Shown here: positions 20,639 through 29,934 of the stretch, piece by piece
Layout of the letters: every line of letters starts with the position of its first letter
Numbering within the stretch: the first letter of the stretch is position 1
The notes under the pieces: model-generated
What the model saw: the letters and a program-made list of their open reading frames with translations, nothing else
Told to the model about the DNA's origin: nothing
Database searches by the model: none
Translations under genes and position numbers: made by a program
Assembly (NCBI GenBank): GCA_963773745.1
Contig: CAVZCL010000012.1
Location: 124,001-188,000, forward strand
Direction of reading: 5' to 3'
Source of the DNA: UBA5069 sp963773745
Lineage (GTDB): Bacteria > Chloroflexota > Anaerolineae > Caldilineales > Caldilineaceae
Length of the DNA: 64,000 nucleotides

Positions 20639-21109
20639 AGTGGCTCCCTCGTTTCATTGTGCACTTCAACGTCCGTTAGTGGCATGCGTGCCTGAATGGC
20701 ACAAATGAAACGCCGGCCATCTGCTTGCCGTTCCCCGAGCCATAGGGCTGCCCAATGGCTCCGCAGCAGCACACAAGTGTGTGGGCACGCCCTGGCGGAC
20801 AGGAGGCCGCCCGCCCCACGTGTCCGCATTCAAGAAATTACACCCCAAGCCGGAACGCGACTTGCCAAGCCCCTGTCACAATGTTATTCTTGCCGCATCA
20901 GGAGCCACTCCTGCCCTCAGCGCACTCTTGTCATTCCAAAACCGAATCTGCTCTTCCCTCCCCCTCGCTTATTTCGCGCGGTTCTGTCCTTGTACAGCCG
21001 TGCGCGTAGCGCGCATTCTCCCCCCAGCAGGCAGGCGGCTGTACGCAATGTTGAAGGGCTTTCTTGCAGATGCGAACTGATTCGTATACCCAATCAAGGA
21101 GATTGAACG
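20639..21109. other. Intergenic region without a convincing gene
   Basis: Overlapping frames here have no ribosome site or family signature. The only candidate signal is the promoter at 20862-20890; the ribosome site for the next gene is AAGGAG at 21096-21101. Confidence 0.5.
20862..20890 (+). promoter_or_regulatory. Weak candidate promoter
   Basis: TTGCCA (20862-20867), a 17-base spacer with TGT before the -10, and TATTCT (20885-20890), on the strand of the gene at 21110. Confidence 0.3.
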
Positions 21110-21514
21110 ATGAACTTCAGGCTTAGCGCACTCAAATCGGCAGATGCGAAACAAATTGAGTCTCTCTCAAAGGCCGGCGTCTCTACGACCGACAAACTGT
21201 TGGCCATGGCAAGTTCCCCCGACGATCGCAAGACGCTGGCCGAGAAGTCAGGTCTCGATCTCGCCAATGTGCTCGAATTTGCCAACCGCGCCGACCTCTC
21301 ACGCGTAAAGGGGATTGGACCGGTCTTCTCGGACCTGCTCGAATACGCGGGCGTCGACACCGTGCTTGAACTCTCCAAGCGTGTGCCCGCCAACCTGCAC
21401 GCCAAGCTCACCGAGATGGGCGCCACGCATCACACGAAGCGCACCCCGCGTCCCGACGAAGTGGAGAGCTGGGTGAGCCAGGCGAAGTCCATGCCGGCCA
21501 AATTGAAGTACTAG
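21110..21514 (+). CDS. Helix-hairpin-helix protein (DUF4332-like)
   Basis: A 134-residue soluble protein made of two HhH units: residues 5-60 (LSALKSADAKQIESLSKAGV, NVLEFANRADL) and 62-110 (LSRVKGIGPVFSDLLEYAGVDTVLELSKR). The GIGP hairpin can contact nucleic acid backbone or serve as a protein interface. The same kind of HhH unit forms the tail of the bactofilin-like protein ending at 11996. AAGGAG lies 8 bases before ATG 21110. A strong hairpin follows. Function unknown. Confidence 0.75.
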   Translation: MNFRLSALKSADAKQIESLSKAGVSTTDKLLAMASSPDDRKTLAEKSGLDLANVLEFANRADLSRVKGIGPVFSDLLEYAGVDTVLELSKRVPANLHAKLTEMGATHHTKRTPRPDEVESWVSQAKSMPAKLKY

Positions 21515-21561
21515 ACCGGCTTTGTAGCGGCACGGTTCGGCCGTCTACCAGGTTAAAGACA

Positions 21562-21595
21562 ACGGAGGAGGCAGCCCAAGGGCTGCCTCCTCCGT
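21562..21595. terminator. Strong hairpin between convergent genes
   Basis: A 16-bp perfect stem (arms 21562-21577 and 21580-21595, drawn with a 2-base loop) lies between the HhH gene (+) and the exonuclease gene (-). No long T-run on either side. Confidence 0.65.
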
Positions 21596-21621
21596 GTTGA
21601 TTCTGCCGGCTTCCATGCGGC

Positions 21622-22668
21622 CTATAGCGCGCCTTGGGCGCTATCCTCGCCCATTGCATTGTCATCATCCTCGGCGTCCCCACGCTCCCAGTGTGTGGGC
21701 AGTTCAAAGGCGTCCATGCCTTTATCGCGCAGATAGCGCGCAAGCACCCCCGTGTAACCGTGCGTCACGCCCACGCGCTCGGCGCCGCTCTCTGCAACCG
21801 CGTCAAGCAGGCCATCCCAGTCGGCGTGATCCGAAAGCACAAAGCCACGGTCGACCGCACGCCGGCGGCGAGCACCACGCACAAGCATCCACCCCGAGGC
21901 AAAGGCCTCCGACGTGGCGCCGAATTGGCGCAGCCAGCCCGGCATGCCGCTGGCCGACGGCGGCGCAACCACCAGCGCCTGGCCACGGTGTGCGCGTGAG
22001 CTTTCGCTGCCGGCATAGAGCACTGGCGGCAAGTCTATGCCCTCGGCGCGATAGGGCGGCAGCATGCGCATGACTGCGCCGTGCGCAAGGATCGGTCCGA
22101 TCGTCGGCTCCAGCCCCGCCAGCACGCGCTGCGCCTTGCCCAGCGCATAAGCGTAGAGCACACTGGTGCGGCCCGCCTGCTGATTGGCGCGCCACCACGC
22201 GTTAATCTCTGCGAAGAGCTCGCTTTGCGGTCGCCAGCGATAGATGGGCAGCGCAAAGGTCGATTCCGTGATGAAGCAATCGCAGCGCACGGGTTCCATG
22301 GGCGCGCACGTGGCATCAGGCTCGCGCTTGTAGTCGCCGCTCACCACCCACACTTCACCGCCCACCTCAATGCGCACCTGCGCAGAGCCAAGCAGATGGC
22401 CTGACGGGTGGAGCGAGACAATCGCGCCGCCAACCTGCAGCCGTTCGCCATAGGCAAGGCTATGCATGGTCGCCTCGTTGCCAAGGCGTATGCGCAGAAC
22501 GCCCAGCCCGGGGCTGGCGCACAGATAGCGCGCCGAACCGGCGCGCGCGTGGTCGCCGTGCGCATGTGTTATCACCGCGCGCGCAACGGGCTGCCAGGGG
22601 TCTACATAGAAGTCGCCCGCCGCACAGTAAAGGCCGGCGGGCGTCGTCTTCAAGATCTCTTCTCGCAT
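21622..22668 (-). CDS. Metallo-beta-lactamase nuclease, ligase-associated DNA exonuclease type
   Basis: A 348-residue protein with the metal site THAHGDHAR, the HPSGHLLGS block, VVSGDYKREPD and a beta-CASP-like region ending with the conserved LSDHADWDGLL. The SGDYKREPD signature is typical of the exonuclease that accompanies an ATP-dependent DNA ligase and an Lhr-type helicase in a bacterial repair operon. Here neither partner is adjacent; the gene upstream is a surface protein. Nuclease polarity and substrate are inferred from the family. The acidic C-terminus (GDAEDDDNAMGEDS) looks like a disordered extension. Confidence 0.82.
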   Translation of the reverse strand: MREEILKTTPAGLYCAAGDFYVDPWQPVARAVITHAHGDHARAGSARYLCASPGLGVLRIRLGNEATMHSLAYGERLQVGGAIVSLHPSGHLLGSAQVRIEVGGEVWVVSGDYKREPDATCAPMEPVRCDCFITESTFALPIYRWRPQSELFAEINAWWRANQQAGRTSVLYAYALGKAQRVLAGLEPTIGPILAHGAVMRMLPPYRAEGIDLPPVLYAGSESSRAHRGQALVVAPPSASGMPGWLRQFGATSEAFASGWMLVRGARRRRAVDRGFVLSDHADWDGLLDAVAESGAERVGVTHGYTGVLARYLRDKGMDAFELPTHWERGDAEDDDNAMGEDSAQGAL

Positions 22669-22747
22669 GGTTTTTGCGTACGTTCAACGTGCGCAGTGAC
22701 AGTGCTCAATTGCGCGCTTACCGTGTGCGCCTGTGCGGCTATTGCGG

Positions 22748-24307
22748 CTACTGCGGCGTAATCGTAATGGTCGTCGTGCCCGAACTGACGGAGCCGCCCG
22801 ACCCCGCACTCACCGCCTGTATGCCGTATTTGACGGCCTCAGCAGGTGCGCCGCTGGGAATGGTAAAACGCAATACGATATTTGCTGCGTTCCCTGGCCC
22901 CACGGATGTAATGGCAAGGTTGTTGGCGGCGCACACACCGTCGCCGCGGCAGAGGTTGGCGCTCCACGGCCCCAGTTCCACAATGCCCACAAGCAGGTTG
23001 TCGATCGTGTCGCCCGTATTCGTAACGACCAGCCCCACTTCATGGTCGCCGGGGCCGAGCGTCAGCTCGGGGCTGCCCTGCACATTGACGGCCACGCCCC
23101 AGTTAATGTCCGGCGTTGGTGACGGCGTTGGCGGCAAGGGCGTCCACGTGGGCGTAAAATCGGGCATGAGCGTAAAGGTCGGTGTCGGCCGCGGCGTATC
23201 TGTGGGAATGAGCATGGTGACCGTTGTGGTGTAGGTGCGCGCAACACCATCCGGCAGCACAACAACAAGGTGGTAGACCTCGAGGAGGTCGTTAACGCAC
23301 TCTTCCTTCTGCCCGCGACCATCCACACCCTGGTTCTCGTAATAGACTTCGCGCACATTCTTGACGTCCCAGCTGACAATTGTGCAGCCGCCATCCGGGA
23401 CGAGCTGCTGCGCCGGCCCAAAGACGATCACGGGCGTGCCTACGGGTGTCGGTGTGGGCGTTTCGGTCGGAATGGTCGTGGGCGTTTCAGGGGCGGGCGT
23501 GCTCGTGGGAATGTCGAAGACGGGTGTTGCCCGGCGCGTGGGCACGGCAAGCAGAATATTGGGCGGCTCTTCAGTGGAGAAAGGCGCCGCGGGCAGCAAG
23601 GCGGCAGGCTGTGGCTCCACAACAATCAGAGGAGGCTCATTTCCCGTCTGCAGAGGCGTGGCCGTCACAGCGGCCGGATAATTCTGCTGCTGCCCTGCGG
23701 CCGGCGGTGGTAAGGCTGCCGCCGGCGCTTGGGACGCATCAACCGGCTGCCCGACTGGCGCTTCTGCCACTGGCGCAGCGGCTGCAATCTGCGGCGCAAC
23801 AGCCGTCATCACAATGTACTGGGGCGCAAGCGCTGTATCACCATTGGCCACCGCCTGCACCGAGCCGGCCTGCCGCTCGTCCAGGAAGCTCGCCACCTGC
23901 TGCCAGCCGGACCACGCCGCGAAGGCTGCGCCGCAGAGCATGACCGTGATGAAAATCACCGCCGTGCCCATCCAGGCCCAGCGCCGCCGCGAGCCTGCAA
24001 GTTCGTCAGCACCACCAATCGCCATGAGTTCCGGGCGCAGCTGATCCGACGCCAGCACACCGCCGGCGACTTCAGCTGCCGTGCCGGCGTCCACACGTCC
24101 GTGCGTTGCCATGGCCTGCGCGGCGCGGTAGCGCGGGCACAAACGACAACCGCCGGCCAGGCAGTAGGTGGCCTGGTCGGCAAGCAGGAGCATGTCGCGG
24201 TCATCCGCAGCCATGCACTTGTTCTCAAAGGACGGGTACTCGATGGGCGGACCAGGGTTGTTCTGATCGTCAAGCGTACCCAGAAGCGGGCAGGGTTGAT
24301 GGGGCAT
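22748..24307 (-). CDS. Membrane-anchored Thr/Pro-rich protein with N-terminal cysteine motif and C-terminal Ig-like domain
   Basis: About 519 residues. The cytoplasmic N-terminus has a cysteine cluster (CPLLG, FENKC, CLAGGCRLCPRY) of a type I associate with Chloroflexota proteins; it may bind a metal or an Fe-S cluster. One membrane segment follows at about 114-135, then a long Ala/Pro/Thr linker, a domain with conserved Cys around GGCTIVSWDVKNVREVYYENQ, a second Thr/Pro linker, and a C-terminal Ig-like or CARDB-like domain. No enzyme motif. ATG 24307 (MPHQPCPLLG) is chosen because the cysteine motif begins there; there is no clear ribosome site. Probably a surface or sensor protein. Confidence 0.7.
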   Translation of the reverse strand: MPHQPCPLLGTLDDQNNPGPPIEYPSFENKCMAADDRDMLLLADQATYCLAGGCRLCPRYRAAQAMATHGRVDAGTAAEVAGGVLASDQLRPELMAIGGADELAGSRRRWAWMGTAVIFITVMLCGAAFAAWSGWQQVASFLDERQAGSVQAVANGDTALAPQYIVMTAVAPQIAAAAPVAEAPVGQPVDASQAPAAALPPPAAGQQQNYPAAVTATPLQTGNEPPLIVVEPQPAALLPAAPFSTEEPPNILLAVPTRRATPVFDIPTSTPAPETPTTIPTETPTPTPVGTPVIVFGPAQQLVPDGGCTIVSWDVKNVREVYYENQGVDGRGQKEECVNDLLEVYHLVVVLPDGVARTYTTTVTMLIPTDTPRPTPTFTLMPDFTPTWTPLPPTPSPTPDINWGVAVNVQGSPELTLGPGDHEVGLVVTNTGDTIDNLLVGIVELGPWSANLCRGDGVCAANNLAITSVGPGNAANIVLRFTIPSGAPAEAVKYGIQAVSAGSGGSVSSGTTTITITPQ

Positions 24308-24446
24308 TGGCTCGTTGCGATACGCTATCGGCAAGGGCAGGCTGGCCGGCTTGCACAGCTGCATTTACCCGTTAATCGTGCGTGCAGACGAATCTGCCAA
24401 CGGCCGCAATGAGAGCCGCATAGGGTGTTTGGGCTCGCGTATTGTA

Positions 24447-26027
24447 CTACAGTTCATGCCGCCCAACAACCATTCGCGCAAGCGCAAGTGCCTCGTTACG
24501 CGTGCGGATTTCGCCGGCTGCCTGCGCTTCTGCAATCTCGGCCAGGAGCGCGCCCAACAGTGGCCCGGGCGGCAAGCCCATCTCCAGCATGAGCCCGCGG
24601 CCGTCGATGAGTGGCTGGCGTGTGGGGCGCTCCACCCCTTCTTCGCTGTAGAGAAAAGTAAACATCTGCGCCTCGTGTAAAAGATAGGCGCGCCAGGCGT
24701 CGACGTCGATCTGCGCGTCGGTCGCCAACAGGTCGGCGAGCGCAAGAATGAGCACATCAACGCCCACGGGCTGATCGCTCATGCGCGGGCCGCTCTGCTG
24801 GAAGAAGCGATAGCGCGCCCGCCGGCTGATTTCGCTGTTGGGGAAGCTTGCGTGCAGATGATGCGGGCGCATGTGATTACGCGTGGCAGCCACAACCAAT
24901 TCCACCTCACCGCGGCTGAAGCGCAGCGCCTCAATGCGCGCCTGCGCCAACTGCGCGCCCACCACCTCGTGCTCGAGAAAGCGGATGCGGTCTGCGCCAT
25001 CGGCCTTGAGCTCCAGCGAGCGTGTGGCCGGCTTGCCCACATCATGCAGCAGCGCGTGCCACACAAGCCATTCGCCGCGCAGCCGCCCCGACGATTCAGC
25101 CATGGCAAAGTGCTTGCGCAGATAGAAGGTCCATGTATCGAGCGCCTGCGTTGCGAGCAGCACGCGCGCCGTGGTAACGGCGTCGAGCGGCGCGCGTGCT
25201 TTGCGTCCCAGAAGCCAGTCGCGCAGATACGCGGCAATCTGAACGGTGGTCAGCGTGTGCTGATAGACGTCCTTGTCGTGGGGCGGGCTCTGCTCAACGA
25301 ACTCGGTGGCAGCGACCTCGGGCAGAACGATGGGCAGCAGCCCCGTTGTGTGCATCAGTTCCACGGCAGCCGCTGGGCGTGGCGAAGCCAGCATTTTCCA
25401 GAGCACGTCGCGCACCCGTTCCGGGCTCACCAAGCGTAGTGCGCCGGCCATGCGCAGCATCTGATCGAGCGTCGCATCTTCAATGGGGAAGTCAAGCTCA
25501 ATGCTGAAGCGCACGGCGCGCAGCAGCCGCAGCGGGTCGTCGGCCAGGCTGGAGGGGCTGACGCGGCGGATTGTGCCCGAGGCCAGGTCTGCGGCGCCTG
25601 TGCCCACATCAATCAACTGGACAGGGAAGCCGCGCCGGTCGCCCGGCACAAGTGCGAAGGCCAAAGCGTTGACTGTGAAGTCACGGCTGCGCAGATCAGC
25701 GTCAATCGTTCCGCCGCGCAGCGCAGCTATGTCGCAAACAAGCGGTTCGACACCGGCGCTAAAGACAAGGCGCGCCACGTCGCGGCCTTCGTCCAGCGCA
25801 TAGAAGGCCCAGCCCAGCCTGTCGGCCACACGGCGTGCCATGGGGATGGCCGAATGGGTCACGACAATGTCAAGGTCCACCAGCGACGCATCGCGCCCCA
25901 GCAACACGTCGCGCACGACGCCGCCGACGACCCAGGCAGGCTGCACCTCAAGCGCAATGGCCTCTGCAAGCGCAGCAAGGGGCGCGCGTGCGGGCTTCCA
26001 CCACCGAACATCTTTCAACTCACTCAT
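24447..26027 (-). CDS. CCA-adding tRNA nucleotidyltransferase / poly(A) polymerase family with HD domain
   Basis: A class II nucleotidyltransferase of 526 residues. The head domain has GGVVRDVLLGRDASLVDLDIVV with the catalytic DxD, then SRDFTVNALA and DDPLRLLRAVRFS. The C-terminal half includes an HD domain (HALLHDVGKPAT), as in CCA enzymes that also trim 2',3'-phosphates. The CCA end of tRNA-Asp at 33250 is encoded but that of the tmRNA is incomplete, so a CCA-adding function is useful; poly(A) polymerase activity cannot be ruled out. ATG 26027 is the first in frame. Confidence 0.88.
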   Translation of the reverse strand: MSELKDVRWWKPARAPLAALAEAIALEVQPAWVVGGVVRDVLLGRDASLVDLDIVVTHSAIPMARRVADRLGWAFYALDEGRDVARLVFSAGVEPLVCDIAALRGGTIDADLRSRDFTVNALAFALVPGDRRGFPVQLIDVGTGAADLASGTIRRVSPSSLADDPLRLLRAVRFSIELDFPIEDATLDQMLRMAGALRLVSPERVRDVLWKMLASPRPAAAVELMHTTGLLPIVLPEVAATEFVEQSPPHDKDVYQHTLTTVQIAAYLRDWLLGRKARAPLDAVTTARVLLATQALDTWTFYLRKHFAMAESSGRLRGEWLVWHALLHDVGKPATRSLELKADGADRIRFLEHEVVGAQLAQARIEALRFSRGEVELVVAATRNHMRPHHLHASFPNSEISRRARYRFFQQSGPRMSDQPVGVDVLILALADLLATDAQIDVDAWRAYLLHEAQMFTFLYSEEGVERPTRQPLIDGRGLMLEMGLPPGPLLGALLAEIAEAQAAGEIRTRNEALALARMVVGRHEL

Positions 26028-26085
26028 TGCTCCATTCTAGCAGGCGCTCATGTCCGCAACGAATCAAGGCGCAGGCGGGGTGCGC

Positions 26086-26113
26086 GGAATTGCCAATGGG
26101 GAATTGCCAATGG
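26086..26113. repeat. Tandem 14-bp direct repeat
   Basis: GGAATTGCCAATGG occurs twice in tandem (26086-26099, 26100-26113) in the 329-base space between divergent genes. Apart from this and the -10 element at 26223 the space shows no structure. Confidence 0.7.
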
Positions 26114-26219
26114 ATGGTGCTTTTCGGCAACGTTACAGCAGACGGTACAGCATGACGGCTGCCCACATTTGGCAAAAATGGCTGCCGGCGAAATATAACC
26201 GCGGAAAATTGTAAACATC

Positions 26220-26228
26220 TGTTATAAT
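26220..26228 (+). promoter_or_regulatory. Extended -10 promoter for the large regulator gene
   Basis: TGT plus TATAAT (26223-26228) in an AT-rich patch, 129 bases before the GTG start at 26357. No good -35 hexamer is seen. Confidence 0.5.
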
Positions 26229-26356
26229 GGAATTGTAACCTTGCACGAATTGATTAGATTTCGTGTATTCTTTGCAACTCCTCTGCTCCCTCATCCATAC
26301 ACGGCCTCTAATCGCGCGCCGTCCTACGCTTCCCCCACACATTGGAGTCTCGCAAA

Positions 26357-29300
26357 GTGAATCATTCCCCACAACGTGTGCCCTCACCCGTAACGCCATT
26401 CATTGGCAGGCGCGCTGAAGCGGCCCATTTGGCGCAATTGCTCAACCCTGCCACGGAGACGCGCCTTGTGACTGTTACAGGCCCGGGCGGCGTTGGCAAG
26501 TCACGCCTTGCCCTCGAGGTGGTGCGCATCGTAGGCGGGAAGTTTGCCGATGGCGTCTGGTTTGTCACGCTGGCGCATCTCACCAGTGCCGCGCAGATTC
26601 TGCCGCGCATCGCGCATGTGCTGGGCATCGAGAGTCGTCCTGACGGGGAAATGCTCGATACCATAGGCCAGTTCCTCGCGTCGCGTAATCTGCTGCTTGT
26701 GCTGGACAATTGCGAACACCTTGTGGATGAACTCGCGGTCGTTCTCAATACTTTGCTCCTGCAAACGCCCCACCTGCACGTGCTCTGCACCAGCCGCGAG
26801 GCAATTCACCTGCCCGGCGAGCAACGCATGCCATTGCGGCCCATGGAAACAGAGTGGCTGACTGACCGCGCCCAGCCCGCAGCGCTCTTTGAAGCCGACG
26901 TCGTACACCTTTTTGCCCAACGCGCCGCTGCTGTTGCACCGGCATTCAAGCTCAGCCTGGATAATATCGCGGCAGTTGCCACAATCTGCCGGCTGGTTGA
27001 CGGTATCCCGCTTGCCGTGGAATTGGCTGCAACGCAGGTGCGCGTCTTTACGCCCCATGAGATTGCAGGGCGCCTTGAGAACGGCCTTGCCTTTCTGACC
27101 AACGGCAGGGCAACTGACGAACGCCACAGGACAATTGAGGGCGCAATCTCCTGGAGTGTGCAGTTGCTCGCTGCTGATGAGCGCCTCCTGTTCTATCGCC
27201 TCTCCATCTTCTCGGGTACGGCACCGCTCTCGGCCATTGAAGCGGTTTGCGCTGACGGCGAGCTGCCGCGCAGCGCAATCGCCGTCATTTTAACGCGCCT
27301 TGTCGACAAGTCCCTGGTGATGACCAGCTCCACCGGCAATCAGATGCGCTATGCGATGCTGGGCACGATCCAGCGTTTTGCCCGCAACAGCCTTTTGATG
27401 CAAGAGGAAGCCGCACTCCTCGCGCGCCGCCATGCACAATGGGTGTGGAACCTGGCGAGTGAAGGCAGTGACGGCATTTACACGAGCGAGTCACTGCAGT
27501 GGATGCGCCGTATTGAGGCCGAAGACGAGAACGTGCGCCAGGCCGTCGCTTTCGGCATTGAATCGGACCCGGAGCTCGCCGCCGATATCATCAGCAACCT
27601 GGCATGGTACTTCCTGTGGCGCAACCACATAAGCGATGCACGCGACTGCGCAGAGGCGCTGCTTAAGCAGCCAATCGTAGCGGAGTCGCCGCACGCGCGT
27701 GCCCGCCTCCTCTACACGCTCGCCACGGCCAGCGCGTGGTCCGGCGCACATGAGCAAGCGCTCGCACAGTTGACAGAGGCGCTTGCACTTGCCATCGCCA
27801 CCGGCGACGAAGCGATGATCCCTCGCATCCGTCAGTATGCTGCGGCAGCTGCAATCCATAGTGGGCAGCTCGACCTTGCGCGTGAATTGCTTGACGAAAT
27901 CGACGCGCGCACGGCAACCGGCCAGCCCAATCTGCCCGCGATAGCCCAGCTGTCGCTGCGCGGCATCGTTGAACGCGACGGCGGCAACATTGAGCGTTCC
28001 ATCGAAATCATGGAGGAGGGCCTGCGCAAGCTGAGCGCCATCGGCGAGCCCTTTGTGCTTAGCTCACACGCGTTTGAAGCAGCGCGCACCCATCAGCTGC
28101 ATGGCAACACGCAGCGCGCCGATACGCTTCTGCGCGAGTGCCATGAGCTAACGCTGCGCACACAGAACGCGCCGCTGCTTACCCGCACCTTCTTCGCCAT
28201 GGCCGAGATTAGCCAGGATGGCGGCAATCTGCGCGAGGCGCTTGACTGGTTTGAGGCGGGTTTGGAGCATCTGCACGGACAGGGCGAGAAGCCGACGGAA
28301 GAGACGGTGCGCAGCCTCGCCTATATTGCCGGCGGCGCGTCAATCTGGTGCTTGAGTTCAAGCCTTTATGCAGCCGCGCACATTCCCTGGCCCCTCGTGA
28401 AAGCGCTTTCCACGGTTGTGGAAGGGCCCTATCGCCGCCAGATCGAATATGCGCGCGACTTTCTCGGCGAGGCCGATTTTGTACGCGCACGCAGGGAAGG
28501 CGTCTACTGGTCGGTGGACGACGCGCTGACGAAAGGCGTTGAAGCGCTGCGTGCAAGCCTCGTGCCAGGGCCCTCGCAAACAATTCCCGAACTTCAAATT
28601 CGCATGCTGGGCCACGGTGAGGTGCTGATCAACAATCGCGCCGTAACCATGAGCGAGTGGAAGTACACCATGGCGCGCGATCTGCTCTTCTACCTGATTG
28701 CACTGGGAGAACGCACGCGCGAACAGATTGTTGCCGACTTCTGGCCCGATGTCGACGCGGCCCGTGCGCGTAACCGGCTCAATGTCACGGTCCACTTTCT
28801 GCGCAAGGCGCTTGGGCCCAGGCGCTGGATTGCATTCGAGAGCAACCGCTATCGCTTCGATCCCGTGGGGCCCTACTCGTCTGATCTAGATGAGTTCTAC
28901 AATGCCACTACGCTGGCGGCACGCATGGCTGCCACTCAACCCACGCAAGCGATTCTCGCGCTCGAACGTGCAGTTGCGCTGGTGCGCGGCGAGTTCCTTG
29001 CCGATGTGACTGAGGGCACGTGGCACCTTTCGCTGCGCTCCGCCATTCACAGGGATTATCTGACGGCGCTGATTGAGCTGGCGTCGATGCAGATCGACAA
29101 CGGCTTCGCGCAAAATGCCGTCTACATCCTTAGCCTGGCTCTGCAACTCGAGCCCTTCTCGGAAGAGACCTACCGCTGCCTCATGCGCGCGCATTTGCTG
29201 CGGCGCGACCTTGTGCAGGTAATGCAGGTCTACCGCCACCTGTGCGAACTGCTGGAGGAGGAGTTTGGTGCGCCGCCGTCGAGCGAGACGGTGCGCCTCT

Positions 29301-29410
29301 ACGAGGAAATTGCCAGCACCCTCCGCGACCAAACGGCCGATCTGCGCCATCAATTCTCGAATCCACTTCACGTGCTGGAAGACTCCTCAAGCGCGGTTTC
29401 TGCAGGTTAG
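26357..29410 (+). CDS. Large NTPase/TPR transcriptional regulator with C-terminal SARP-type DNA-binding and BTAD domains
   Basis: A 1017-residue STAND-type regulator. Residues 10-330 form an AP/NB-ARC-like ATPase: VTGPGGVGKSRLALE (Walker A), LLLVLDNCEHL (Walker B) and CTSREAIHLPGE (sensor). Residues 350-690 are helical repeats of TPR type. Residues 735-835 hold an OmpR-like winged helix (WKYTMARDLLFYLI, TREQIVADFWPDVDAARARNRLNVTVHFLRKAL) and 850-985 a bacterial transcriptional activation domain (BTAD). In classic Streptomyces SARPs the DNA-binding part is N-terminal; here the order is reversed. GTG 26357 is chosen since GGAG lies 9 bases upstream. Its ligand and targets are unknown. Confidence 0.85.
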   Translation: MNHSPQRVPSPVTPFIGRRAEAAHLAQLLNPATETRLVTVTGPGGVGKSRLALEVVRIVGGKFADGVWFVTLAHLTSAAQILPRIAHVLGIESRPDGEMLDTIGQFLASRNLLLVLDNCEHLVDELAVVLNTLLLQTPHLHVLCTSREAIHLPGEQRMPLRPMETEWLTDRAQPAALFEADVVHLFAQRAAAVAPAFKLSLDNIAAVATICRLVDGIPLAVELAATQVRVFTPHEIAGRLENGLAFLTNGRATDERHRTIEGAISWSVQLLAADERLLFYRLSIFSGTAPLSAIEAVCADGELPRSAIAVILTRLVDKSLVMTSSTGNQMRYAMLGTIQRFARNSLLMQEEAALLARRHAQWVWNLASEGSDGIYTSESLQWMRRIEAEDENVRQAVAFGIESDPELAADIISNLAWYFLWRNHISDARDCAEALLKQPIVAESPHARARLLYTLATASAWSGAHEQALAQLTEALALAIATGDEAMIPRIRQYAAAAAIHSGQLDLARELLDEIDARTATGQPNLPAIAQLSLRGIVERDGGNIERSIEIMEEGLRKLSAIGEPFVLSSHAFEAARTHQLHGNTQRADTLLRECHELTLRTQNAPLLTRTFFAMAEISQDGGNLREALDWFEAGLEHLHGQGEKPTEETVRSLAYIAGGASIWCLSSSLYAAAHIPWPLVKALSTVVEGPYRRQIEYARDFLGEADFVRARREGVYWSVDDALTKGVEALRASLVPGPSQTIPELQIRMLGHGEVLINNRAVTMSEWKYTMARDLLFYLIALGERTREQIVADFWPDVDAARARNRLNVTVHFLRKALGPRRWIAFESNRYRFDPVGPYSSDLDEFYNATTLAARMAATQPTQAILALERAVALVRGEFLADVTEGTWHLSLRSAIHRDYLTALIELASMQIDNGFAQNAVYILSLALQLEPFSEETYRCLMRAHLLRRDLVQVMQVYRHLCELLEEEFGAPPSSETVRLYEEIASTLRDQTADLRHQFSNPLHVLEDSSSAVSAG

Positions 29411-29631
29411 CCGGCAAGAACGCATGCGCGTGCCACAATCCGGGCGAACATGCGCGGCATAAGTTCCACCTTTTGCACCATCGGGGCGCAACCGTTATGA
29501 TCACCCCGACAGCGTGCACAATTGTGGCGCGCCGCCGGGCCGGCCCAGCGCATTGCAGCCAGTCTCAAAGCATGAAATCCATCGTCCAATCCATCGTCCA
29601 ATCTACGTCCAATCCATTGGCAGGAGCAGCC

Positions 29632-29871
29632 ATGTATACGGTCTATGACAATGACTCGGGTGCGGTTCTCGGCACAATGACCTCTGCACAGCTTGCTTTC
29701 CTCGCTGATCACCTGGAGGAAGAATCCACCGAAGACCGTGACTACTACATTATGTCGCCTACTGTGGACATGATGGAAGCCAACGGTGCGGATGCCGACC
29801 TCATCGCCCTCCTGCGCACGGGCATCGGCAGCCGTGATGGCGTCGAAATTCACTGGTCGCGCGTCGAATAA
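29632..29871 (+). CDS. Small conserved-looking acidic protein
   Basis: A 79-residue protein (YTVYDNDSGAVLGTMTSAQL at the start) with a central acidic stretch (DHLEEESTEDRDYY) and no membrane segment or catalytic motif. ATG 29632 follows AGGAG at 7 bases, and Leu/Glu periodicity suggests two helices after a beta-hairpin. I recall similar short proteins in other Chloroflexota but cannot name a function. A direct repeat ATCCATCGTCCA lies just upstream at 29578-29602. Confidence 0.6.
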   Translation: MYTVYDNDSGAVLGTMTSAQLAFLADHLEEESTEDRDYYIMSPTVDMMEANGADADLIALLRTGIGSRDGVEIHWSRVE

Positions 29872-29934
29872 TCTGCCGGCGCCCGGCTGCCTCGTCTTGC
29901 TTCGGCGCAAAATGGCCACCCCACCTATCGCCCT

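Noticed and set aside
20639..21109. Overlapping open frames as small genes
   Set aside because: No ribosome sites, family signatures or favourable composition.
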